DNA of 64,000 nucleotides from Sphingomonas sp. (GTDB lineage Bacteria; Pseudomonadota; Alphaproteobacteria; Sphingomonadales; Sphingomonadaceae). The position numbers were made by a program, and so were the translations under genes. Under the pieces are notes generated by a model. The model had not been told where the DNA came from, ran no database searches, and was given only the letters and a program-made list of their open reading frames with translations. The stretch spans positions 434,001 to 498,000 of the forward strand of contig NZ_JAHBZI010000001.1 of assembly GCF_019635515.1 (NCBI RefSeq), in the 5' to 3' direction. Positions 46,403 to 57,359 of this stretch are shown in pieces. Position 1 is the first letter of the stretch; the number at the start of each line of letters is the position of its first letter.

Positions 46403-47842
46403 ATGTCAGCGGTGCAAGAGGCCGGGAATCTACCGCCGGTCCGCCGATTGGGGCAGCCGACCATGCTGGCATATGGTGCCGGCGCGGTGGCCTATGGGGT
46501 CAAGGATTTCGGCTTCTCGACCTTCCTGCTGTTCTTCTTCAACCAGGTGATGGGCTTGCCGGCGTCACAGGTGGGGCTCGCGATCCTGTGCGCGCTGATG
46601 CTCGACGCGTTCATCGATCCGATGATCGGCACGCTTTCGGATCGCACGCGCAGCCGATGGGGGCGGCGGCATCCCTGGATGTACGCGTCGGCGATTCCGA
46701 TCGCGGTGGGGTGGCTGTTGCTGTGGAACCCGCCCGCGCTCGGGCAGGGAGCGATGCTGGTCTGGGTGTTCGCGCTTTCGGTGATCGTCCGCAGCGCGGT
46801 CTCGGCCTATGAAGTGCCGTCGCAAGCGCTGAGCCCCGAGCTTTCCGCCGATTATGACGAGCGCACGCGGATCATGGCTTATCGCTACCTGTTCGGCTGG
46901 GCCGGCGGCATGGCGATGCTGGTCGCATCCTATGCCTATTTCCTCGCACCCTATCCCGGGCAGGAGACGGGGCTGCTCAACCGCGAGAGCTATGTCGGCT
47001 TCTCGATCGCGGGCGCGGTGGCCATGGCGGTGGCGATCCTGGTCTCGGCGCTGGGAACGCATCACGAGATCGCGCATCTGCCCAAGCCGGTGATCGCGCA
47101 ACAAAGCATCGCCGGGCATTTCCGCGAGCTGGGCGAGACGGTGCGCAACCGCGCCTTCCTGATCCTGATGGGGGCGGGGATCTGCTTCTATTCGGCGCAG
47201 GGGATCAGCTTTTCGCTGTCCAACTATCTCTACACCTATGTGTGGGGGATGAAGGGCGGCGATTTCGTCGCGCTGGCGGGGGCGTTGTTCCTCGGTGTGG
47301 TCGGCGCGTTCGTGATCGCGCCGCGGGTGGCGCGGCGGGTCGGCAAGCCGGTCGCGGCGATGGCGTTCATGGCCGGCGCGGCGATACTGATCGGATCACC
47401 CTATGCGCTGCGGCTGCTTGGGGCTTTCCCCGATCCTTCGAGCCCGGCGATGCTGCCGCTGCTGTTCACGATCTTCGGAGTCAATGCGACATGCAGCGTC
47501 TCCTCGACCATCCTCGGCGCTTCGATGATGGCCGATGTCGTGGAGCATTCGGAAGTGGATACCGGGCGGCGATCCGAGGGCGTGTTCTTCGCCGGCGGCT
47601 TCTTCGTCCAGAAATGCACGACGGGCATCGGCATCTTCGCCTCGGGCTTCATCCTTTCCGGCATCGGCTTTCCCGAGGGCGCCAAGCCCGGGACCATCCC
47701 CGCGGCGACGATCGACCTGCTGACGATCATCTTCATCCTGCTTTATCTGATGCTGGGGATGGGCGCGGCGTATCTCTATCGCCGCTTCCCGTTCGGCAAG
47801 GCCGAGCATGATGCGCGGATCGGGCTGGCAACGAACGGGTAA
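46403..47842 (+). CDS. GPH family sugar:cation symporter (MelB-like MFS)
   Basis: A 479-aa membrane protein with 12 predicted helices. FIDPMIGTLSDRTRSRWGRRHPWMYASAIPIAVGWLLLWNPP at about 72-113 is the signature of the glycoside-pentoside-hexuronide family, including the D-x-x-x-G-x-x-x-D-R-T-x-S-R-W-G-R-R-x-P loop between helices 2 and 3. SVSSTILGASMMADVVEHSEVDTGRRSEGVFF near 360-390 is the second-half counterpart. Likely imports a sugar or oligosaccharide with Na+ or H+. GAGGGAGAG precedes the ATG. A strong hairpin starts at its stop codon. Confidence 0.92.
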   Translation: MSAVQEAGNLPPVRRLGQPTMLAYGAGAVAYGVKDFGFSTFLLFFFNQVMGLPASQVGLAILCALMLDAFIDPMIGTLSDRTRSRWGRRHPWMYASAIPIAVGWLLLWNPPALGQGAMLVWVFALSVIVRSAVSAYEVPSQALSPELSADYDERTRIMAYRYLFGWAGGMAMLVASYAYFLAPYPGQETGLLNRESYVGFSIAGAVAMAVAILVSALGTHHEIAHLPKPVIAQQSIAGHFRELGETVRNRAFLILMGAGICFYSAQGISFSLSNYLYTYVWGMKGGDFVALAGALFLGVVGAFVIAPRVARRVGKPVAAMAFMAGAAILIGSPYALRLLGAFPDPSSPAMLPLLFTIFGVNATCSVSSTILGASMMADVVEHSEVDTGRRSEGVFFAGGFFVQKCTTGIGIFASGFILSGIGFPEGAKPGTIPAATIDLLTIIFILLYLMLGMGAAYLYRRFPFGKAEHDARIGLATNG

Positions 47843-47880
47843 ATGCCCGCTGGAGCTTGGCGCTCCAGCGGGCATCCTTT
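47843..47880 (+). terminator. Intrinsic terminator after the GPH symporter
   Basis: ATGCCCGCTGGAGC (47843-47856), loop TTGGC, and the exact complement GCTCCAGCGGGCAT (47862-47875) give a perfect 14-bp stem beginning just after the TAA, followed by CCTTTCC. Confidence 0.7.
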
Positions 47881-47899
47881 CCTCCCCAGGAAAGCTGTA

Positions 47900-47937
47900 G
47901 GCTCCGTTAGGAGCCGGAGCCCCGGCGCAGGCCGGGG
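47900..47937. repeat. REP-like extragenic palindrome pair
   Basis: Two adjacent hairpins, GGCTCC-GTTA-GGAGCC (47900-47915) and CCCCGGC-GCAG-GCCGGGG (47920-47937), followed by TCCAG. The second matches the CCCCGGC-type palindromes commonly scattered between genes in Alphaproteobacteria. It may serve as a terminator for the minus-strand gene ending at 47956. Confidence 0.55.
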
Positions 47938-47955
47938 TCCAGTATCAAGGGCGCT

Positions 47956-48111
47956 TCAGCCGACGCGGCCGAGGCGGTGGAAGAGATTGGCGAACTTCAC
48001 GGACTCGGGCTGGTCCTTGATCGCCTGAAGATGGGTGCCGACAGCTTCGCGGATCAGGCGGAAGTCCTCGGTCGAGAAGACGGCGCGGCTGCGCTGCGGT
48101 TCGTTGGTCAT
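47956..48111 (-). CDS. 51-aa small protein downstream of aceA
   Basis: A 51-residue protein beginning MTNEPQRSRAVFSTEDFRLIREAV and ending ANLFHRLGRVG. It is mostly one amphipathic helical hairpin (STEDFRLIREAVGTHLQ, then DQPESVKFANLFHRL). A clear AAGGAG lies 7-8 nt before the ATG, only 11 bp after the aceA stop, so it should be co-transcribed with isocitrate lyase. Could be a small regulator or stabiliser of aceA; function unknown. Confidence 0.72.
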   Translation of the reverse strand: MTNEPQRSRAVFSTEDFRLIREAVGTHLQAIKDQPESVKFANLFHRLGRVG

Positions 48112-48122
48112 CCTTACTCTCC

Positions 48123-49406
48123 TTACGCTGCTTGCTTGTTGAACTGATCGGCCTCGGTCGATTCCGAATAGGCCGTGGTCGAGCTTTCGCCGCCGGCGAC
48201 GGCCTGGGCGATCAGGTCGAAATAGCCGGTGCCGACTTCGCGCTGATGCTTGGTCGCGGTGTAGCCATTGGCCTCGGCCGCGAATTCGGCCTGCTGGAGC
48301 TCCGAATAGGCCGCCATGCCGCGATCCCTGTAGCCCCGGGCCAACTCGAACATGCCGTAGTTGAGCTGGTGGAAGCCGGCCAAGGTGACGAACTGGAACT
48401 TGTAGCCCATCGCGCCGATCTCGCGCTGGAAGCGGGCGATATCGTCCTTGTCGAGATTCTTCTCCCAGTTGAACGAGGGCGAGCAATTATAGGCAAGCAT
48501 CTTGTTCGGTTGCTCCTTCTTGATCGCCTCGGCGAAGCGGCGGGCATCGTCCATGTTGGGCTTCGAGGTTTCCCACCACAGCAGATCGGCATGCTCGGCA
48601 AAGGCGAGGCCGCGCTTGATGCAATGGTCGACGCCGGTGCCTTCCTTGAGGCGATAGAAGCCCTCGGCGGTGCGCTCGCCGGTGAGGAATTCATGGTCGC
48701 GCTCGTCGATATCCGAAGTGATCAGCTTGGCCGATTCCGCATCGGTCCGCGCGCAGATCACCGTCGGCACGCCGCAGACATCCGCCGCGAGACGGGCGCT
48801 GTCGAGATTGCGGATATGCGCCTGGGTCGGGATCAGCACCTTGCCGCCGAGATGCCCGCACTTCTTTTCCGATGCGAGCTGATCCTCATAATGCACGCCC
48901 GCGGCGCCGGCGGCGATATAGGCCTTCATGATCTCGAAGCAGTTGAGCGGCCCGCCGAAGCCGGCCTCGGCATCGGCGACGATCGGCGCGAACCAGTCAC
49001 GCGTCGCGCCGCCTTCCGAATGCTCGATCTGATCGGCGCGCTGGAGGGCGTTGTTGATCCGCTTGCATAGCTCGGGGCCGGCATTGGCCGGATAGAGCGA
49101 CTGATCGGGATACATGGCGCCGGCGGTGTTGGCGTCGGCGGCGACCTGCCAGCCCGACAGATAGATCGCCTTGAGCCCAGCGCGGACCTGCTGCATCGCC
49201 TGATTGCCGCTCATCGCGCCGAGCGAATTGATATAGGGCTCGGTCTTGAGCAATTCCCACAGCTTGAGCGCGCCCTTGCGGGCCAGCGTATGCTCGATCG
49301 CGATCGACCCGCGCAGCTTGGCCACATCGTCGGCGCTATACGGGCGGACGATTCCGTCGAAGCGGCCGGTGGGAGCGGAGATCAGGTCTTCGAAGCTGGT
49401 GGTCAT
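48123..49406 (-). CDS. aceA: Isocitrate lyase
   Basis: A 427-aa enzyme that splits isocitrate to succinate and glyoxylate in the glyoxylate shunt. The catalytic signature KKCGHLGG at 181-188 contains Cys183. Also present are [24 protein letters not shown] (about 83-106), [10 protein letters not shown] (about 143-152, Mg2+ region) and NCSPSFNW near 310-317. The length is that of the bacterial class without the eukaryotic insertion. Upstream, across about 196 bp, is a divergent regulator of the type that often controls this pathway. No malate synthase gene is in the window. Confidence 0.97.
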   Translation of the reverse strand: MTTSFEDLISAPTGRFDGIVRPYSADDVAKLRGSIAIEHTLARKGALKLWELLKTEPYINSLGAMSGNQAMQQVRAGLKAIYLSGWQVAADANTAGAMYPDQSLYPANAGPELCKRINNALQRADQIEHSEGGATRDWFAPIVADAEAGFGGPLNCFEIMKAYIAAGAAGVHYEDQLASEKKCGHLGGKVLIPTQAHIRNLDSARLAADVCGVPTVICARTDAESAKLITSDIDERDHEFLTGERTAEGFYRLKEGTGVDHCIKRGLAFAEHADLLWWETSKPNMDDARRFAEAIKKEQPNKMLAYNCSPSFNWEKNLDKDDIARFQREIGAMGYKFQFVTLAGFHQLNYGMFELARGYRDRGMAAYSELQQAEFAAEANGYTATKHQREVGTGYFDLIAQAVAGGESSTTAYSESTEADQFNKQAA

Positions 49407-49524
49407 TGTCGTTTCCTTGACTGAACTAGTCGCTGGATACCGACAAAATGGCGAATGGTCCCAATGGTCGCAATGACATTAGAGTGCGGCTGTCTTAAAT
49501 CTCCTCTCCGATTGCATGTCGTGA

Positions 49525-49539
49525 TGTAAATAATTTACA
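49525..49539. promoter_or_regulatory. Palindromic operator candidate between aceA and its divergent regulator
   Basis: TGTAAAT-A-ATTTACA, a perfect 7-bp-arm palindrome in the otherwise GC-rich 196-bp gap between divergent aceA and the XRE/IrrE-like regulator. It is 64 bp before the regulator start. AATGG is repeated three times nearer aceA (about 49446-49470). Binding by the regulator is an inference. Confidence 0.5.
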
Positions 49540-49602
49540 AGGCCGCGCTTATCGAGAAGCGGGCGTATCGAACGGCGCTCGTGTAGGACAGGGAAAAGCG
49601 CC

Positions 49603-50973
49603 ATGGCCGAAGGCAAGCTGTTCGCGGGGCATCCGATCCGGCGGCTCAGGCGGCAGATCGGACTGACGCAGGCGGCGATGGCCGAGGCGCTGAACGTGTC
49701 GCCAAGCTATCTCAACCTGATCGAGCGCAACCAGCGGCCGGTGTCGGCGGTGCTGATGCTGCGCCTGGCGGAAGTCTATGATTTCGACCTGCGGACGCTC
49801 AGCGCATCCGCACCGGGCGGCGGCGCCGAAGCGCTGCGGCGGCGGCTGGCCGATCCGATCTTCGCCGATCTCGACATCGACCGCCACCAGATGGAGGAAT
49901 GGCTGGCCGGGGCGCCGGGCGGGGCGGAGGCGTTCGCGCGCGCCTATGACCGGATCGGCGCGGGGCAGGCGGGCGCGGGTGACGCGCCCGATCCGCATGG
50001 GCAGGTGCGCCGCGAAATCGAGCGCTGGCGCAACCATTTCGCCGATCTCGACGCGGCGGCGGAAGCACTGGCCGACGAACTGCGGATGAGCGGCGATCTC
50101 TATGGAGCGATGGCCGAGCGGCTGCGGGTCAAGCACCAGCTATCGGTGCGGATCCTGCCGGCGGACGTGCTCGGCGCCAACCTCAGGCGGCTCGACATGC
50201 ACGCGCGGCAATTGCAGCTCTCCGAAATGCTCGACGCGCCGGCGCGCAGCTTCGCGCTGGCCGGGCAGTTGGCGTGGGAAGTACGCGAGCAGATCGACGC
50301 GCTGGTGCGCGGGAGCGGGCTCGACCGGGTCGCGGAGCGATTGTTTCGCCGCCATCTGACCGGCTATTTCGCGGCGGCGGTGATGATGCCGTACGCCCGC
50401 TTCCTGCGCGCCTGCGAGGCGACCGGATATGATCTCGACATTCTCCAGCGGCGCTTCGGGGCGAGCTTCAGCCAGGTCGCGCACCGGCTGACGACGATGC
50501 AGCGGGTCGGCGCGCGCGGGCTGCCCTTCTTCATGCTGCGTATCGATCGCGCCGGGCAGGTATCGAAACGCTATGCCGGGGCGAGCGGATCGCCGCTGGC
50601 CGAGGGTCCGGGCGTGTGCCCGCTCTGGGATATGTTCGCGGCGTTCGCGCGGGCCGACGAGACGGTCGCCGATCTGGTCGAGACCGAAGACGGGCGGCGC
50701 TGGTTTACCCTGGCACGGTGCGTGACGCCGCAGGGCGCGGGAGCGGTCAGGGCGCGGTTCGCGGTGGCGCTGGGGCTGGAGGCGGCCGAGGCGCGGAGCC
50801 TGACGGCGGCGCGCGGCAGGGACTTCACCGCGCGGGCGACGCCGATCGGGCTGGGCTGCCGCGCCTGTACGCGCGCGGACTGCCCGCAGCGCTCGGCGCC
50901 GCCGGCGGGGCGCGGGCTGGTGGTCGGCGAGCGGGAGAGCGGCGTCACCCCGTTCGGCTTCGCGGGGGACTAA
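49603..50973 (+). CDS. XRE-type short-chain fatty acyl regulator (ScfR/RamB-like)
   Basis: A 456-aa regulator. N-terminal helix-turn-helix at about 9-65 (IRRLRRQIGLTQAAMAEALNVSPSYLNLIERNQRPVSA). The middle domain (about 150-280) resembles the IrrE/ImmA peptidase-like domain, and the C-terminal DUF2083-like region has the four-Cys pattern GLGCRACTRADCPQRS near 422-438. RamB and ScfR-type proteins with this layout control glyoxylate-cycle or short-chain acyl-CoA genes. Divergent position from aceA supports that role here. AGGGAAAAG precedes the ATG. A zinc or iron site on the Cys cluster is possible. Confidence 0.88.
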   Translation: MAEGKLFAGHPIRRLRRQIGLTQAAMAEALNVSPSYLNLIERNQRPVSAVLMLRLAEVYDFDLRTLSASAPGGGAEALRRRLADPIFADLDIDRHQMEEWLAGAPGGAEAFARAYDRIGAGQAGAGDAPDPHGQVRREIERWRNHFADLDAAAEALADELRMSGDLYGAMAERLRVKHQLSVRILPADVLGANLRRLDMHARQLQLSEMLDAPARSFALAGQLAWEVREQIDALVRGSGLDRVAERLFRRHLTGYFAAAVMMPYARFLRACEATGYDLDILQRRFGASFSQVAHRLTTMQRVGARGLPFFMLRIDRAGQVSKRYAGASGSPLAEGPGVCPLWDMFAAFARADETVADLVETEDGRRWFTLARCVTPQGAGAVRARFAVALGLEAAEARSLTAARGRDFTARATPIGLGCRACTRADCPQRSAPPAGRGLVVGERESGVTPFGFAGD

Positions 50974-51091
50974 GGGTCCGGCCGTAATGGCGGCAATTGT
51001 CGGCCCGATCGGCTTGCCAGTGGCGGCGGCATGACCGCCTATGCTGCGGGTCCGGCGACTCCTTCACCGGACAATCCGGAGAGGAGAAATC

Positions 51092-51397
51092 ATGGCCGAC
51101 AATCCGAATTTTCCCGTCGCGACCGCCGCCGTCAACTGGATCGACAGCAGCGGCAATCTGCACATCCGCGTCTATTCCAGCGATGGCTACAACGTCATCG
51201 AGCGTTGTACCGATACCGGCACCAATGGCTGGACGACCGGCTCGTTCAGCCAGCCCGGATCGCAGGTCTCGGCGACCGCGTGGCAGACTTCGAATGGCGC
51301 CTATATCCGCGTCTATTGCACCGGCAACGACACCACCACCGAATGGTGCATGGATCCCGGCGGCAATTGGTATCAGGGCCAATACACCACGAGCTGA
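51092..51397 (+). CDS. RSL/BambL-type fucose-binding lectin
   Basis: A 101-aa protein made of two tandem repeats (about 16-52 and 64-99), each with the pattern W-x(6-9)-IRVY-x(7-9)-E-R/W-C-x-D-x(3-4)-W-x-x-G. This matches Ralstonia RSL and Burkholderia BambL, where two-repeat chains trimerise into a six-bladed beta-propeller that binds L-fucose. The sugar-binding Arg/Glu pairs are kept (Arg26 with Glu37, Arg73 with Glu84), as are Trp47 and Trp93. There is no signal peptide, as in RSL and BambL. A strong GGAGAGGAG precedes the ATG at 51092. Monocistronic; flanked by the aceA regulator and convergent metH. Three Cys (39, 76, 86). Confidence 0.88.
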   Translation: MADNPNFPVATAAVNWIDSSGNLHIRVYSSDGYNVIERCTDTGTNGWTTGSFSQPGSQVSATAWQTSNGAYIRVYCTGNDTTTEWCMDPGGNWYQGQYTTS

Positions 51398-51456
51398 GCC
51401 TCGGCGGTGATTGCCGCGTGAACCGGTTCTCCGCCTTTCGCGGGGCGGAGGCTGGC

Positions 51457-54066
<2,610 letters not shown>

Positions 54067-54073
54067 TCCTAGT

Positions 54074-54094
54074 TCCTCCCCGCGCCGGGGAGGA
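54074..54094. repeat. Intercistronic hairpin between the two metH genes
   Basis: TCCTCCCC-GCGCC-GGGGAGGA, an 8-bp perfect stem filling most of the 33-bp gap between metH-N and metH-C. It resembles half of the larger palindrome at 63378-63498. It could set the expression ratio by partial termination or mRNA stabilisation. Confidence 0.55.
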
Positions 54095-54099
54095 TCGAT

Positions 54100-55146
54100 T
54101 CAGGCGGCCATCGTGAAGGGTTCGAGTCCGGCGAGGCGGGTGCGGACTTCCGGGGTGGCGAGTTCGCGCGGCGCCAGTCCCCGTACCGCTTCGGCGATCG
54201 CGGCGATGTGCGCCGGAGTCGATCCGCAACAGCCGCCAAGGACATTGACCTGGCCGGCATCGGCCCATTCCTTGACGAGGCCCGCGGTCGTCTCGGGCGA
54301 TTCGTCATAGGCGCCGAGTTCGTTGGGCAGGCCGGCATTGGGATAGACCATGATCAGCGTGTCGCAGAGGCCCGACAGCGTCTTGACGTGCGGACGGAGC
54401 TGCTCGGCGCCGAACGAGCAGTTGAGGCCGATCGTCAGCGGATTGGCGTGGCGGATCGCGGCCCAGAACGCCTCGACGGTGTGGCCCGAAAGGTTGCGGC
54501 CCGACAGGTCGGTCAGCGTCATCGACATCATGATCGGCAGATCGCGGCCGAGATCGTTGGCGGCCTCGATGCAGGCCATCACCCCGGCCTTGGCGTTGAG
54601 CGTGTCGAACACCGTCTCGATCAGGATGAAATCGACGCCGCCTTCGACCAGTGCGTCGATCTGCTCGCGATAGACGTCCTTCAGATAGTCGAAATCGATC
54701 TCGCGAAAGCCGGGATCGTTGACGTCGGGGCTGAGCGAGAGCGTCTTGTTGGTCGGGCCGAGTGCACCGGCGACGAAGCGGGGGCGGCCGTCCTTGGCTT
54801 CGAACTCGTCGGCGATCTGGCGCGCCATCTTCGCGCTCTCGACGTTGATCTCGCGGACGAGATGCTCGGCGCCATAATCGGCCTGGCTGATGCGGTTGGC
54901 CGAGAAGGTGTTGGTCTCGGCGATGTCGGCGCCGGCTTCGAAATAGGCGCGGTGGATGCTGGCCGGCACGTGGGGCGCGGTCAGCGCGAGGATGTCGTTA
55001 TTGCCCTTCTGATCGTGCGACAGGCCGAGAGCGCCGGCGTAATCGGCTTCGGCGAGCTTCCAGTTCTGGATCTCGGTGCCGAAGGCGCCGTCGGTGATCA
55101 GGATGCGCTTGCGCGCTTCGGCGAAGAATTTCTCGCGGGCGTTCAT
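54100..55146 (-). CDS. metH: Methionine synthase, homocysteine-binding part
   Basis: A 348-aa stand-alone homocysteine S-methyltransferase barrel, equal to the first module of MetH. The three zinc-binding cysteines are present: Cys243 (GLNCSFGAEQ) and Cys306-Cys307 (GGCCGST). It needs the partner encoded at 51457-54066 to supply folate, cobalamin and reactivation functions. Splitting metH at this junction is seen in other sphingomonads and keeps domain borders intact. The ATG at 55146 overlaps the metF stop (ATGA). Confidence 0.94.
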   Translation of the reverse strand: MNAREKFFAEARKRILITDGAFGTEIQNWKLAEADYAGALGLSHDQKGNNDILALTAPHVPASIHRAYFEAGADIAETNTFSANRISQADYGAEHLVREINVESAKMARQIADEFEAKDGRPRFVAGALGPTNKTLSLSPDVNDPGFREIDFDYLKDVYREQIDALVEGGVDFILIETVFDTLNAKAGVMACIEAANDLGRDLPIMMSMTLTDLSGRNLSGHTVEAFWAAIRHANPLTIGLNCSFGAEQLRPHVKTLSGLCDTLIMVYPNAGLPNELGAYDESPETTAGLVKEWADAGQVNVLGGCCGSTPAHIAAIAEAVRGLAPRELATPEVRTRLAGLEPFTMAA

Positions 55147-56036
55147 TTCGGGCGCACTCCCAGAAGGTGGCAGATCGCGTAGCTGAGCTCGGCGCGATTG
55201 AGCGTGTAGAAGTGGAACTGGCGGACGCCGCCGGCATAGAGCTTGCGGCACAGCTCGGCGGCGAGGGTGGCGGCGACGAGCTGGCGCGCGGCGGGGCGAT
55301 CGTCGAGCCCCTCGAACAGGCGCTCCATCCAGCCGGGGACGTGGGTGTTGCACATCGCCGACATCTTCCGGACCGCGGCGAAGCTCATCACCGGCATGAT
55401 GCCTGGCACTATCTCGTTCTTGATACCGACTTTCGCGCAATCGTCACGGAAGCGGAAGAAGGTGTCGGGCTCGAAGAAGAATTGCGTGATCGCGCGGGTG
55501 GCGCCGGCATCGATCTTGCGCTTGAGATTGTCGAGATCGGCGGCGGCGTGCGGCGAATCCGGATGGCATTCGGGATAGGCGGCGACCGAGATTTCGAACG
55601 GGTGAAGCCTGAGCAGTCCGCCGACGAGATCGGCGGCATTCTCATAGCCGCCGGGGTGCGTCGCATATTTCTCGCCGGCGCGAGGCGGATCGCCGCGCAG
55701 CGCGACGATATGGCGGACGCCGGCCTGCCAATAGTCATTGGCGACCTGATCGATCTCGTCGCGGGTCGCCTCGACACAGGTGAGGTGCGCGGCGGCGGGG
55801 ATGCCGGTCTCGCGGGCGATGCGTGCGACCGTATTGTGGGTGCGCTCGCGGGTGGTGCCGCCCGCGCCATAGGTGACGCTGACGAAACGGGGGGCGAGCG
55901 GCGAGAGCGTCTGGATCGATTCCCAGAGCGTCTCCTCCATCTTCTCGGTCTTGGGCGGGAAGAACTCGAACGACACGTCGATATCGCCGGCAACGTCCGC
56001 GAACAGCGGTCCGGCCAGCGGGTTCACTTCAGTCAT
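55143..56036 (-). CDS. metF: Methylenetetrahydrofolate reductase
   Basis: A 297-aa FAD enzyme that makes 5-methyl-THF for MetH. Family features: VSFEFFPPKTEKMEETLW at about 21-38 (with the Glu of the active site), FVSVTYGAGGTTRERT at about 51-66, HLTCVEATRDE, HIVALRGDPP (about 109-118), ATRAITQFFFEPDTF and VPGIMPV. Length is typical for the bacterial catalytic domain. It sits 3 bp after the ArsR-methyltransferase gene and overlaps metH-N, forming a methionine operon. Confidence 0.96.
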   Translation of the reverse strand: MTEVNPLAGPLFADVAGDIDVSFEFFPPKTEKMEETLWESIQTLSPLAPRFVSVTYGAGGTTRERTHNTVARIARETGIPAAAHLTCVEATRDEIDQVANDYWQAGVRHIVALRGDPPRAGEKYATHPGGYENAADLVGGLLRLHPFEISVAAYPECHPDSPHAAADLDNLKRKIDAGATRAITQFFFEPDTFFRFRDDCAKVGIKNEIVPGIMPVMSFAAVRKMSAMCNTHVPGWMERLFEGLDDRPAARQLVAATLAAELCRKLYAGGVRQFHFYTLNRAELSYAICHLLGVRPK

Positions 56037-56039
56037 GAC

Positions 56040-56990
56040 TCATGCCGCTTTCACTTTCCTGGCGGGCTCGCCGGTCTTGCGGCCGAGCCATAATTTGACC
56101 GTGAGCTCGCCGCCTTCGAGCGTCTCGACCTGAACCGGCGCGAGACCGTGCGCTTCGAGCCAGCCGAGCACCTGCTCGTCGGAGAAGCCGAGGCGGGTAT
56201 GCGCGTCCTGCTGGCGAAGATCCTCGCGCTCGTGCGGCGCGAAGTCGGCGATCAGGAGCCGCCCGCCGGGCGCGAGCACGCGCGCGGCCTCGCCGATGGC
56301 GGCGCCGGGCTGTTGCGCGAAATGGAGGACGTGATGGAGGATCGCCGCATCCGCGCCGCCATCGGCGAGAGGCAGCGCGTAGAGATCGGCCTGGCGCAGC
56401 TCGGCGTTGAGCCCGCGCTCGGACAGCTTGGCGCGGGCGAGGCGGAGCATTTCCGACGAGCGATCGATGCCGAGCGCGTGGTTGGCCTGGGGCGCGAACA
56501 ATTCGAGCATCCGGCCGGTGCCGGTGCCGATATCGATGAGGCAGCCGAGTGGGGCATCGCCCAGCGCCCTGGCCATCGCCGCCTCGACTTCGCTGTCGGC
56601 GACATGCAGCGAGCGGATCGCGTCCCATTGCCCGGCATTGGCTTCGAACCATTCGGCGGCGGCGCTGGCGCGGTCGGCGCGGACTGCGGCGAGGCGGGCC
56701 TCGTCGGCGACGGTCCAGTGATCGGCCTCGCCCCAGCTATCCAGCGCGGCGAGGATCGGCCTGACCCTGGCGTCCGGCCCCAGCGCCACGAACACCCAGC
56801 TACCTTCCTTGCGGCGCTCGGCGACGCCGGCGTCGCAGAGGATCTTGATATGGCGGCTGACGCGCGGCTGGCTCTGCCCGAGCACCTGCGCCAGCTCTCC
56901 GACCGACAATTCCATCGAGCGAAGCAGCGCGAGGATGCGCAGCCGGGTGGAATCGGCGAGGGCGCGGAAGATGATGAGAGCCTGGTTCAT
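56040..56990 (-). CDS. ArsR-type regulator fused to a SAM-dependent methyltransferase domain
   Basis: A 316-aa fusion. Residues about 1-90 form an ArsR-type winged helix (ALADSTRLRILALLRSMELSVGELAQVLGQSQPRVSRHIKIL) without an obvious metal-binding Cys cluster. Residues about 115-280 form a class I methyltransferase (IDIGTGTGRMLEL at 152-164, LHHVLHF). The methyltransferase fold probably works as a SAM or SAH sensor rather than an enzyme, in line with SAH-responsive ArsR regulators of the methionine cycle. First gene of the operon with metF and both metH genes. A 22-bp palindrome precedes it. Confidence 0.88.
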   Translation of the reverse strand: MNQALIIFRALADSTRLRILALLRSMELSVGELAQVLGQSQPRVSRHIKILCDAGVAERRKEGSWVFVALGPDARVRPILAALDSWGEADHWTVADEARLAAVRADRASAAAEWFEANAGQWDAIRSLHVADSEVEAAMARALGDAPLGCLIDIGTGTGRMLELFAPQANHALGIDRSSEMLRLARAKLSERGLNAELRQADLYALPLADGGADAAILHHVLHFAQQPGAAIGEAARVLAPGGRLLIADFAPHEREDLRQQDAHTRLGFSDEQVLGWLEAHGLAPVQVETLEGGELTVKLWLGRKTGEPARKVKAA

Positions 56991-57015
56991 GCGGTTCCGT
57001 CTCTGGGTACATAGA

Positions 57016-57037
57016 GATATAAAGATATCTTTATATC
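57016..57037. promoter_or_regulatory. 22-bp perfect palindrome, probable ArsR-family operator
   Basis: GATATAAAGAT at 57016-57026 is followed directly by its exact reverse complement. It is 26 bp upstream of the ArsR-methyltransferase start and about 83 bp upstream of the divergent lipoprotein genes. AT-rich against a GC-rich background, and of the length expected for a dimeric winged-helix protein, so autoregulation of the methionine operon is likely. Confidence 0.8.
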
Positions 57038-57119
57038 AGGTCAACGCGCAGTTGGGGTTGCGTGAGAGAGAGCGGGTCGGTTAGCCCGTTGCCGACAGGA
57101 AAACACGAAAGGGACTATG

Positions 57120-57359
57120 ATGCGCAAGGCTCTCCTCATCCCCCTCGCCGCGGCGGCGGTGCTCAGCCTCTCGGCGTGCGGCAAGAAGGCCGCCAACGAA
57201 GCCGCCGAGGCCAATGAATCGGTGGGCGGCGACAGCAACACGATGGGCGAGGCGGTCAGCGATGTGAACGCGGCCGAGAACGCGGCGTTCGGCGCGGCCG
57301 AGAACAGCTATGCCGAGGCCCCCGCCGACGAAGGTGGCGACAACGAGATCGAGGAATGA
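57120..57359 (+). CDS. Small acidic lipoprotein
   Basis: A 79-aa protein with lipobox LSAC (Cys about 20) and an Ala/Glu/Asn-rich acidic tail (AANEAAEANESVGG, GDNEIEE). Low complexity; probably a small envelope lipoprotein with no enzyme function. Start codons at 57117 and 57120; AAAGGG is better spaced for the second. The stop overlaps the next start (ATGA). Confidence 0.75.
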   Translation: MRKALLIPLAAAAVLSLSACGKKAANEAAEANESVGGDSNTMGEAVSDVNAAENAAFGAAENSYAEAPADEGGDNEIEE

